A DNA stretch of 39,828 nt from S015-6 sp964384945 (GTDB lineage Bacteria; Desulfobacterota; DSWW01), in NCBI GenBank assembly GCA_964384945.1, contig CAYLMK010000036.1, positions 1 to 39,828 on the forward strand, written 5' to 3'. Numbering within the stretch: position 1 is the stretch's first letter; the number at the start of each line of letters is the position of its first letter. This document shows positions 1-6,574 of the stretch, in pieces. The notes below the pieces were generated by a model that did not search any database, had not been told where the DNA came from, and was given only the letters and a program-made list of their open reading frames with translations. The position numbers and the translations under genes were made by a program.

Positions 1-100
1 AGAGAATACCTCTAAATTTCCTGTCTCATGCCCCGAATAGCGAAAGTCGGGCTAGAATGCGCCAAACTTCGCGGAATCATTCATCGACAGGACAGGGGAC

Positions 101-427
101 ATGTTCAATCGAAGTGCGGATGTCATGCCGGTCCTCATGCTGGAGGGGATCGAGCGCCGGACCCTCACGTACGGGAATCACATGCTGCTGGTCGAGTTCA
201 GCATCCACGCCGGTTCGGTGTTTCCGGAGCACGCACACCCTTATGAACAGATCGGGTACCTCTGCAAGGGCTCCGGGAGGCTCTGGATCGGAGGGGAATG
301 CCGGCCGATTGCCCCGGGTTCCAGCTGGTGTATCCCGGGGAACGTACCCCACAAGGCGGAATTCACGGAAGACTCGATCGCGCTGGACATCTTTCACCCC
401 GTGCGCCAAGACTACCTGCCGGGGTGA
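101..427 (+). CDS. Small single-domain cupin protein
   Basis: A 108-residue protein that is essentially one cupin barrel. Cupin motif 1 is visible as a Gly followed by His-x-His, a Glu and a Gly (around residues 38-58, with HAH and YEQ), and motif 2 as the PGNVPH segment near residue 80. These supply the usual metal-binding His/Glu set. Small free-standing cupins are often metal-dependent enzymes or sensors; the substrate cannot be told from sequence. The ATG follows AGGGGAC, a close but usable ribosome-binding sequence. The gene converges on the phosphatase gene at 431-1228 with only three bases between the stops. The family is secure; the function is unknown. Confidence 0.85.
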   Translation: MFNRSADVMPVLMLEGIERRTLTYGNHMLLVEFSIHAGSVFPEHAHPYEQIGYLCKGSGRLWIGGECRPIAPGSSWCIPGNVPHKAEFTEDSIALDIFHPVRQDYLPG

Positions 428-430
428 CGG

Positions 431-1228
431 CTACGAATAGGAGAAGAGCCTTTTCCAGAGGCTCCTTTTTCCCCTCCTCCGTCCCGGATCGGTCACCGGT
501 TCCGGGGCCTCCACATAGGCCCCTGCGAGGATCCTCCAGGGCCTGTCCTCGAAGATCCGCTCCGCCTCCTCGCTGCCCGCTTCCGCTTCCACGATCCCCC
601 TTGCCTCCGAGAGTCGGGGAGATCTGCGACCCGTGTTGTGCGCATCCGTCGAGACAAGATGGGCCGTCCTGGACCTGATCATCCCGAGGGCGCAGTTTCG
701 AACCCTGACCCCGAAGGTTCCGGACAGGCTGCCCGCCGTGATCTGCGTCAGTGTGCCGCCGCTGACCAGCCCGTTCAGGATCGACGGATTCTGCTGGATC
801 GCGATGTTCCTCTCCGGATGCGTGATGATCGGGGTCACCCCCTTGAGCTGGACCTGGAAGAGCAGTTCGGCGGTCCCCTCCGGAACGATGTCCTGCGGAA
901 GCTCCAGCAACAGGTGGCGGCCGAGGTCTGCAAGGGTGACCAACTCCCCTCGGTCCAAGAACCCGGGAACGGACTGGTCCAAATGCACATCCGCGCCCGG
1001 GAGGATCTGCAGGGGAATCGAAGCCTCACGCAGGACCTCGGAAAGGCGTCGAACGCCGTCGATCACATCCCGGCGTTCGACCCGGAACATTCCGTCGAGC
1101 ATGTGAGGAGTCGCCACGATCACCCGGATTCCGTCCGCCGCCGCGATCCGGCACATCTCGAGCGAATCCTCCAGGCAGCCGGGTCCGTCATCCAGGCCGG
1201 GCAGGATATGGCAGTGAAGGTCGATCAC
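431..1228 (-). CDS. CpsB/YwqE-type PHP tyrosine-protein phosphatase
   Basis: A 265-residue PHP-fold phosphoesterase of the Wzb-unrelated CpsB/YwqE family, which removes phosphate from the tyrosine cluster of bacterial tyrosine kinases and so controls polysaccharide chain assembly. The metal-binding signatures are present: DLHCHILPGLDDG at the N-terminus, ATPHM near residue 40, THPERN near residue 135, and STDAHN near residue 192. Length is normal for the family. The start is GTG, 16 bases after the stop of the tyrosine autokinase gene, so the two are almost certainly co-transcribed and the kinase is the expected substrate. The Shine-Dalgarno before this GTG is weak, which suggests translational coupling to the kinase gene. 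Confidence 0.9.
   Translation of the reverse strand: MIDLHCHILPGLDDGPGCLEDSLEMCRIAAADGIRVIVATPHMLDGMFRVERRDVIDGVRRLSEVLREASIPLQILPGADVHLDQSVPGFLDRGELVTLADLGRHLLLELPQDIVPEGTAELLFQVQLKGVTPIITHPERNIAIQQNPSILNGLVSGGTLTQITAGSLSGTFGVRVRNCALGMIRSRTAHLVSTDAHNTGRRSPRLSEARGIVEAEAGSEEAERIFEDRPWRILAGAYVEAPEPVTDPGRRRGKRSLWKRLFSYS
446..470 (+). terminator. Possible intrinsic terminator for the cupin gene
   Basis: GAGCC (446-450) pairs with GGCTC (460-464) and is followed directly by CTTTTT on the plus strand. It lies inside the 3' end of the convergent phosphatase gene, so it could also be chance coding sequence. The stem is only five pairs. Confidence 0.35.
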
Positions 1229-1244
1229 GGTACGCCGCCGTGCA

Positions 1245-3632
1245 TCAGACGGGCAGGTCCGGGCGATCGTGCGTCGGGGTCGTCTCTTCGATCGGGTCTT
1301 CGGATTGCCTGGCTCCCCAGGGCTTCCAGGGCTTCCCTGCGGGCTTCTCGGCCGCGGCCTCTGCGCGGGAGGGATGCGCTGCCTGGGCCTTTCCGTCCCC
1401 CTCCTTCCGCCGGCTCGACCGCCTCTTGCCCCGCTTCTTCTCTTCCTCGCTGTCCCCGTAGTAGTAATAGTAACTCGAGTAGTAGTAATATCCCTCGTAC
1501 CCGTAGGCCCCTCTCGGGGTATCCGCGTTGTTCAGGATCACCCCAAGCATCCGGCCCTGGGTTCCCTGCAGAAGCTCGGAGGCCCGCCGGGCAAGCTCCC
1601 GCTGGGTGGTGAACCCCCGGACGACGACCAGGCCGCCGCCCACGAAGTGCATCAGAATGGTTGCGTCCGTCACGTTGACCACGGGCGGGGTATCGAAGAT
1701 CACCCGGTCGAACATCTCCTCCATTTCGCGGAGCAGGCCCCGCATCCGTTCCGTGGCCAGAAGCTCGGCGGGATTGGGCGGCCTCGGGCCCGAAGGGAGC
1801 ACGTAGAGGTTCTCGACCCGGGTCGGCTGCACGACCTCGTCGAGCCGCATCGTATCCTCCGAGGTGAGCAGGTTGCTCAGGCCGACCGTGGGGGACAGAC
1901 CGAAGGTCTTATGGATTCGGGGCTTCCGAAGGTCGCTGTCCACCAGAAGCACCCGCTTGCCCGCCTGCGCGAAGGTGAGGGCCAGGTTGATGCTCACAAG
2001 AGACTTTCCCTCCAGGGGCGACGGGCTCGTCACGAGCAGGCTTCGAATCCCCTGTGTGCCCGTCGAGAAGCTCAGGGCCGTTCTCAGAGACCGAAACGCC
2101 TCCGCCAGTGCCGAGCGGGGCCGCTCCACGGCGAGCAGGTCATACCCGGACCGTTCCGTGTCGGCCGCGTCCCCGTTGACCTCGTCGCGGAGGGCGGGCA
2201 CATAGCCCAGAACGGGCAGGCCCGTGGCCTGTTCGACGTCATCCCGCGTCTTGACCGTCGTGTCGAGATACTGCAGGAAGAAGGCCAACCCGACGCCGAG
2301 CATCGGCCCCAAAAGGAAGGCCAGGCCGATCGCCTGCAGCCGCTTTGGCTTCGCCTTCTTCAACGGCGCCTGCGCCGAGGCGATGACGAAGATATTGTCT
2401 TCCTCCGTACCGGCCGCACTGGATATCTCGATTTCGTCGATCCGCTGGATGATGGCCCGGTATGTCTTGTGGACCGTGTCGTGGGCATCCTTGAGCTCCT
2501 GGTAGGCCACGCGGAGCTGGTCCAGCTCCATCACCTCCTCCTGCTGCCTCTGGAGGCTCTCGACGATTTCCCGTTCCTGGTCCTTGGCTCGCTGGTATTC
2601 CAGGTGGGTGGCGCTCAGGATGCTTCGGACGTCCATCTCGATCTTGTCGCGCACGGCCTTCAGCTTGGCCCGGGCCGACAGCAGCTGAGGGTGGTTGGAC
2701 CCGAATCGCTTGCTCAGGTCGCTGATCTCCTGCTCCGTTCGGATCCACTCCATTTTCAGGTCCCGCATCGTCGGGCTGTCCACCACCTCGGGCAGGTCCT
2801 CCAGGGCGGTCCTGCTCTCCAGCGCGTGTCCGATCGACTGGATGCGGCTCTGCAATTCGATCCGCTTGTTCTGCACCTCGGTCAGTTGGCGGTTCAGGTC
2901 CTTCAATCGCTCCACGACGATGTTCTGGGACTGCTCCAGAGAAACCGTGCCATGTTCGATCCGGAATGCCTGCAAGGCCTCGGCCTTCTCGGCAACCTTC
3001 GGACGGAGTTCCTCCGCCTTGCGTTTCAGTGCCGCCAGGCCGCCTCCGGTCACGCCGAGACGCCTCTCCCGATAATCCTGGGTGTAGGCATCCACCAGGT
3101 AGTTCACCACTTCCGCGGCAAACGCGGGGTCGGTCCAATCGAAGGAGACCTCGACCAGGCGTGTCCTTCGGACCGGCGTGACGTCGAAGCGCTTCGTGAA
3201 GGATGGAATCGGATCCTTGGCGTCCCGGTATTCCTCCTTCTCGCCGAAATTGAACCGGGCAAAGACCCTTTCCATGAGGGGCCGGCATTTCAGGAGCTTG
3301 AATTGCGTCTCCATGAACTCCCGGCGGGCGAGTTCACTTCCCGCGAACTCGGACAGGGTGGGATCGTAGACATCCTGGAAGTCCGTCACCTTGATCTTCG
3401 TGGGCTCGATGAGCAGGAGGGCCGTGGCGCGATAGGTCGGCGTCATGATGAAGACGGTCAGGGCGGTCGCGAAGATCACCAGCAGCGAGATGCCGATGAC
3501 CACCCACCTCCGCATGAACAGAACGCGGAGGTAGTCCTTCAGGTGCGGCTCCTCCACCCCACCGGCCAGGCGGCCTCTGACGCGGTGGTCAGGCCCGGCC
3601 TCTTCCCACTCTTCTGCGGCGCGAGCATCCAT
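1245..3632 (-). CDS. Polysaccharide co-polymerase and tyrosine autokinase (Wzc-like)
   Basis: A 795-residue inner-membrane protein that combines a Wzz-type chain-length regulator with a BY-kinase domain. Transmembrane segment 1 is at about residues 42-63 (RRWVVIGISLLVIF). A long periplasmic coiled coil follows, and transmembrane segment 2 lies near residues 425-445. The kinase P-loop appears as SPSPLEGKS, Walker A' as LLVDSDLRKP and Walker B as VIFDTPP. A tyrosine cluster with 11 Tyr in 16 residues lies at about 710-725 (DNA 1458-1505), the expected autophosphorylation site. Unusually, a further 70-residue basic, Ala/Pro-rich tail follows the cluster, whereas most family members end there. 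No convincing Shine-Dalgarno precedes the ATG, so the start is less certain than the family call. Confidence 0.92.
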   Translation of the reverse strand: MDARAAEEWEEAGPDHRVRGRLAGGVEEPHLKDYLRVLFMRRWVVIGISLLVIFATALTVFIMTPTYRATALLLIEPTKIKVTDFQDVYDPTLSEFAGSELARREFMETQFKLLKCRPLMERVFARFNFGEKEEYRDAKDPIPSFTKRFDVTPVRRTRLVEVSFDWTDPAFAAEVVNYLVDAYTQDYRERRLGVTGGGLAALKRKAEELRPKVAEKAEALQAFRIEHGTVSLEQSQNIVVERLKDLNRQLTEVQNKRIELQSRIQSIGHALESRTALEDLPEVVDSPTMRDLKMEWIRTEQEISDLSKRFGSNHPQLLSARAKLKAVRDKIEMDVRSILSATHLEYQRAKDQEREIVESLQRQQEEVMELDQLRVAYQELKDAHDTVHKTYRAIIQRIDEIEISSAAGTEEDNIFVIASAQAPLKKAKPKRLQAIGLAFLLGPMLGVGLAFFLQYLDTTVKTRDDVEQATGLPVLGYVPALRDEVNGDAADTERSGYDLLAVERPRSALAEAFRSLRTALSFSTGTQGIRSLLVTSPSPLEGKSLVSINLALTFAQAGKRVLLVDSDLRKPRIHKTFGLSPTVGLSNLLTSEDTMRLDEVVQPTRVENLYVLPSGPRPPNPAELLATERMRGLLREMEEMFDRVIFDTPPVVNVTDATILMHFVGGGLVVVRGFTTQRELARRASELLQGTQGRMLGVILNNADTPRGAYGYEGYYYYSSYYYYYGDSEEEKKRGKRRSSRRKEGDGKAQAAHPSRAEAAAEKPAGKPWKPWGARQSEDPIEETTPTHDRPDLPV

Positions 3633-3683
3633 TCAGGTCGACCCAGGATGGAATACCGGTGAAAAGAATTCCGGCCCGATCAA

Positions 3684-4196
3684 TCACGGACTGACGGGTG
3701 AAAGGTAGTACGGATCATCCGAATCATAGTCCGCTATCTGCGAGGCGGAAACTCCGACGAGAACCACCCCACCCGCGATGGCGACGATCAGCGGAAGGGC
3801 CAAAACCGGTCCCGCCCCGGCGGCATAAGGCGCCGCGGTCGTGGGAATCATGGCGTTCACAACGTTATTGTTGCTCGACGGCTTGACGACAAGGGATACC
3901 TTCTGCGTATCGGCCACGATCATCGTGTAGGTGCCTGCCACGAGGTTCTCGATCGTGTAGGCGCCGTCCTTGCCGGTCATGGCCGTGTGCTTCACCTTGC
4001 CCGCGGCATCCAGGATCCTGACGGACTTTCCCTCCACGGGTTTCTCGTCCAGGTCCATGATCTTTCCGGTGAGTACCCCGGGCCGGACCTCGACCACGGC
4101 GGCCTTCGGCGCAGCGTAGCTCACGCTCAGGCCGTAGACCGAGTACGCAGCAAAGGCCACGGCGGTCAGCAGAGAAAGCAGTGCACGTCCTCTCAT
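3684..4196 (-). CDS. Secreted carboxypeptidase-regulatory-like domain protein
   Basis: A 170-residue protein with a signal peptide (MRGRALLSLLTAVAFAAYSV, likely cleaved after SYA). A single beta-sandwich domain follows (about residues 38-100, with LTGKIMD, GKDGAYTIENL and GTYTMIV) of the carboxypeptidase regulatory-like/Cna-B type. A hydrophobic segment lies near residues 130-155 (VLALPLIVAIAGGVVLVGV). The start at 4196 is chosen because GGGAGGTGCGAAAC lies just before it and the signal peptide begins there; reading further upstream would add 49 residues through a region of stem-loops. It sits between a secreted coiled-coil protein and the tyrosine autokinase, so a role at the envelope in polysaccharide export or display is plausible but inferred. 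Confidence 0.75.
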   Translation of the reverse strand: MRGRALLSLLTAVAFAAYSVYGLSVSYAAPKAAVVEVRPGVLTGKIMDLDEKPVEGKSVRILDAAGKVKHTAMTGKDGAYTIENLVAGTYTMIVADTQKVSLVVKPSSNNNVVNAMIPTTAAPYAAGAGPVLALPLIVAIAGGVVLVGVSASQIADYDSDDPYYLSPVSP

Positions 4197-4220
4197 GTTT
4201 CGCACCTCCCTTTTCCCGTT

Positions 4221-4312
4221 GGAAGAAAGCTTCCCGGCTTCTTCCGCTGTTCGAAGCCTGCCGTTGAGGCTTTCCCAAAACCCGTTTCGGGTCACCGATT
4301 CCTTGGAATCGG
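4221..4312 (-). promoter_or_regulatory. Four-stem structured 5' leader
   Basis: Between two genes of the polysaccharide operon lie four consecutive perfect inverted repeats: 4295-4312 (8-pair stem, 2-base loop), 4281-4291 (CCCG/CGGG), 4254-4272 (AAGCCT/AGGCTT) and 4221-4245 (GGAAGAA/TTCTTCC). They end just before the ribosome-binding site of the gene starting at 4196. Such a run suggests a folded leader RNA or processing site. The conserved core of the known cyclic-di-GMP riboswitch is not seen, so no class is assigned. Confidence 0.45.
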
Positions 4313-4357
4313 CCTTTTTGCGGAAAGACTTGATTTCGGGCATCGGGTCGATTTCCG

Positions 4358-4786
4358 CTACAGGTCGGGCGAGCCTTCGACGGTCCGCTTCTTGCGCTGG
4401 ATGTCCTCCGCCTCGCGCCTGCGCGCCTCGGCCCTCGCCTGCTCCTCCTCCTGGCCGAATTTCTCCTGCCTCGCGCGGGTGGCTTCCTCTTCGCGGAGCA
4501 GATCCTCGGCCCTCCTCTCCAGCCGTATCTTCCGCTCTTCGTATCCGATCTTGTGTTCACCGACCCTGGAGTCGAGGATACGCTCCTCACGACCCTCCGT
4601 CCGATCCTCCAGGCGCATGGTATCGGTCTCGCCCTCTCCCATGATCCGGACCGCGCTCGAACCGGCCTGGGCCGACGCGGCGGCCGGCAGCAGCACGTCA
4701 AGGGCGCAGAAGGCCCCCAGAACGCAGACCACCACGCCGAACACGAAAAGGAATGCCGAACGGCTTTCTGACATGGTCGATTTCAC
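4358..4786 (-). CDS. Exported charged coiled-coil protein, function unknown
   Basis: A 142-residue protein of unrecognised family. An N-terminal hydrophobic segment (FLFVFGVVVCVLGAFCALDVLL, about residues 12-33) ending in ASAQA looks like a signal peptide. The rest is strongly charged (Glu, Arg, Lys, Gln) with long helical, coiled-coil character (around residues 75-130). The start is read as GTG at 4786, because GAGG lies five bases upstream; an ATG at 4774 is an alternative without a clear ribosome-binding site. It is the first gene after the promoter at 4885-4913 and heads the polysaccharide operon, so a periplasmic structural or adaptor role is possible. No function is claimed. Confidence 0.65.
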   Translation of the reverse strand: MKSTMSESRSAFLFVFGVVVCVLGAFCALDVLLPAAASAQAGSSAVRIMGEGETDTMRLEDRTEGREERILDSRVGEHKIGYEERKIRLERRAEDLLREEEATRARQEKFGQEEEQARAEARRREAEDIQRKKRTVEGSPDL

Positions 4787-4884
4787 AGTGGCCTCAACCT
4801 TTCGCCCGACCTCACGAGATGCTCACGCCGGCTTCTTCCTGAGGCCGGATCGGATACGAAATTGAAATCACAGCCGCTCTACAA

Positions 4885-4913
4885 TAATTAAACAAAATAC
4901 TGAGCTATGTCAA
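4885..4913 (-). promoter_or_regulatory. Sigma-70-type promoter of the polysaccharide operon
   Basis: On the minus strand TTGACA (4913-4908) is followed after exactly 17 bases by TAATTA (4890-4885), inside an AT-rich patch (4861-4935) in otherwise GC-rich DNA. Transcription would start near 4878, about 90 bases before the first gene of the operon (start 4786). Confidence 0.7.
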
Positions 4914-4973
4914 GATAAAAACCAGATTTTAATACGAAATTTGCGTTAGACCCGAAACCAAAGCCTGCAGGTA

Positions 4974-5888
4974 TCAAGGCGCTCCCTCTTCGGATTCTGC
5001 AGGTTTCGGGCCACACGGTTCCCCGCAGGCTCGGACGAAAGCCTCTACCTTTTCCTCGATGCATCGCTCGGCCCGGAGGAGTTCCTCGGAGGAGGAGAAC
5101 TCGGAGACGAGACTCAGGAAGATCGCGTCATAGCGCGACCTGCCGCAACCGAGGTCCTCGTAGGGAATGCGCGCCTCCCGGTATTCATCCTCGGCCAGGC
5201 AGTACTTGCCGAAACGACCCTCATTTTGCTTGCGGTAAGGCCAGGATATCTTCAGGGCGAAGAAGTCCCTCAGGGCCTTGCGCGCCGCCGGGCGAGAGAG
5301 CATGGACAGGGACGGTTGGGCCCCGATCCGTTCGGACGCGCGGTCGAAGAACCCCTTGCAGAGGTCGATGTCCGTGATGCAGATACCGTAAAGGTACCAG
5401 TCGTCCAGGGCGAGGATCACGGCCCATTTTTCTTCCCGGGTCAGCTTCTGGTGGCTCAGGCACAGGTGGCCGCCGCACAGTTCCGCGCCGTAGAAGGAGC
5501 AGCCGCGGAGGTCTCTTCCGTCGTGTCGGCAGGGATGCAGGAGGCAACCGACCCTCCTGCAGGCCGAATCCAGAAAACCGAGGAACTCGCAATTGTAAAT
5601 GGTCTCGAGCATCTTTCCCCCGGGCTCGGTGCGAACGACCCAATCGGAGAACCCCTTCAGGCTGTCCGGCGTGTACCGGTTGATCTCGAGAAAGGCCTCG
5701 GTTCTGCGCTTCAGCCTGGCCTCCAGATCCGATCGACCCGCCCCCCGGTAATTGTAAAGTCCGCAGCATGCGCCGCAGGACTTGGCCGAATCAGGCTGAC
5801 AGAGGTGGGGAGGATCCCCGGACGGTGTGCCCGAGACGGCTGGGCAGGCTTGTTGGGGCACGGGATTCACGTGATCCGAGCCGGGCAC
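4974..5888 (-). CDS. Cysteine-rich protein of unknown function
   Basis: A protein of up to 304 residues with about 20 cysteines, many in tight groups: KSCGACCGLYNY near residue 38, CRRVGCLLHPC near residue 110, and LCGGHLCLSH near residue 137. The CGACC element resembles metal-chelating YkgJ-type motifs, but the rest does not match that family as I know it. No signal peptide or membrane segment is apparent, so it is probably cytoplasmic and binds iron or zinc. The stop is clear. The start is uncertain: the GTG at 5888 has no good ribosome-binding site, and other GTG codons lie 18 and 27 bases downstream; the conserved-looking part begins near KSCGACC. It is transcribed toward the polysaccharide operon promoter. 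Confidence 0.65.
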   Translation of the reverse strand: MPGSDHVNPVPQQACPAVSGTPSGDPPHLCQPDSAKSCGACCGLYNYRGAGRSDLEARLKRRTEAFLEINRYTPDSLKGFSDWVVRTEPGGKMLETIYNCEFLGFLDSACRRVGCLLHPCRHDGRDLRGCSFYGAELCGGHLCLSHQKLTREEKWAVILALDDWYLYGICITDIDLCKGFFDRASERIGAQPSLSMLSRPAARKALRDFFALKISWPYRKQNEGRFGKYCLAEDEYREARIPYEDLGCGRSRYDAIFLSLVSEFSSSEELLRAERCIEEKVEAFVRACGEPCGPKPAESEEGAP

Positions 5889-5935
5889 TTTCGCGAGGGC
5901 AGGGGGGATTCGGCTCCGATGCCTCCGCCGGTTAT

Positions 5936-6232
5936 TCAGAGCAACTCCTCGAGGATGCTCTCCTGGAGAAGTCGATCCGCCACGGACCCACTGTCGAACC
6001 GGAGACTGCCCTCCTGCAGCGCCTTCCGGATCTCTTCCACCCGCTCCCTGCGGACGTCCGGGGTCTTTTCGATCAGCTCGAGGGCCTTTCGCGCGGGCTC
6101 CTGGACAGAAGGATCCCGGAGCCGATCGCTCGGGGAGAGCCTTTTCTTACGGCTCCCGCCCGCCCCCATGGACTCTTCGATTCGCTCGCGTCGGTGTCGA
6201 AAGGCCTCCTGCAGGAGTTCCATTTCCAACAT
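5936..6232 (-). CDS. flgM: Anti-sigma-28 factor FlgM
   Basis: A 98-residue protein whose last 45 residues match the FlgM sigma-28-binding domain: RRERVEEIRKALQEGS, then the two helices with DSGSVADRLLQESILEELL. FlgM holds the flagellar sigma factor FliA inactive until it is exported through the hook-basal body. The start at ATG 6232 is chosen because GGGAG lies seven bases upstream and the length then equals the family norm; the frame stays open further upstream without a good start. No flagellar structural gene lies in the window. The neighbouring FlhG-like ATPase gene has a candidate sigma-28 promoter, which fits a motility-regulation link. The domain call is secure; the flagellar role here is inferred. 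Confidence 0.82.
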   Translation of the reverse strand: MLEMELLQEAFRHRRERIEESMGAGGSRKKRLSPSDRLRDPSVQEPARKALELIEKTPDVRRERVEEIRKALQEGSLRFDSGSVADRLLQESILEELL

Positions 6233-6574
6233 ATCGCTTCTCCCGGGTCCGGAGGTCACAGGGAGGACGGCATGGCCTACAACTACAACTTTACGAACGC
6301 GAATGCAAGCCCGAATTCGAACCATCGGGGTTTTCGCTCCGGAGCGCCCGCCGGATGGAGCCCGGCCCGGGGTTCCGGGGACAAGGACGAGGGCAAGGAC
6401 ATCGACCCGATTCGGAAAAAAACCTAAGAATTCTATTGACAAATCACTGTAGAAATGTTTAGAAAGGGGCTAATTTTCTTAGGGCTTGGGGTTCCCGTTG
6501 CGTCGAGCAAAAGCGGCAATCCGTTTCCAGTTTCGTTTCTATCATTCGAGTATGGGAGAAAAGGAGAGGGCGAG
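6233..6574. other. Divergent intergenic region flgM / ompA-like gene
   Basis: About 340 bases without a confident gene. It holds the plus-strand promoter at 6436-6465 and a 109-base leader for the OmpA-like gene. It also holds a plus-strand reading frame of 51 codons (6272-6427) with a good GGGAGG before its ATG but low-complexity, Asn-rich content. No clear flgM promoter was found. Confidence 0.6.
6436..6465 (+). promoter_or_regulatory. Sigma-70-type promoter of the OmpA-like gene
   Basis: TTGACA (6436-6441) and TAGAAA (6460-6465) are separated by 18 bases in an AT-rich patch. This predicts a start near 6472 and a leader of roughly 100 bases before the ATG at 6575. Confidence 0.55.

Noticed and set aside
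1269..3662. A 797-codon open frame on the plus strand across the tyrosine autokinase
   Set aside because: Shadow of a gene with clear BY-kinase motifs; the product looks like random Arg/Gly/Pro/Leu-rich sequence.
4221..4312. Cyclic-di-GMP riboswitch in the leader
   Set aside because: The conserved core sequences of the known classes are not present; only generic stems are seen.
4197..4343. A 49-residue N-terminal extension of the carboxypeptidase-regulatory-like protein
   Set aside because: A strong ribosome-binding site and a signal peptide begin at 4196, and the extension crosses four stem-loops.
6455..6574. Forty extra N-terminal residues on the OmpA-like protein
   Set aside because: They overlap the promoter and precede the signal peptide; the ATG at 6575 has a strong ribosome-binding site.
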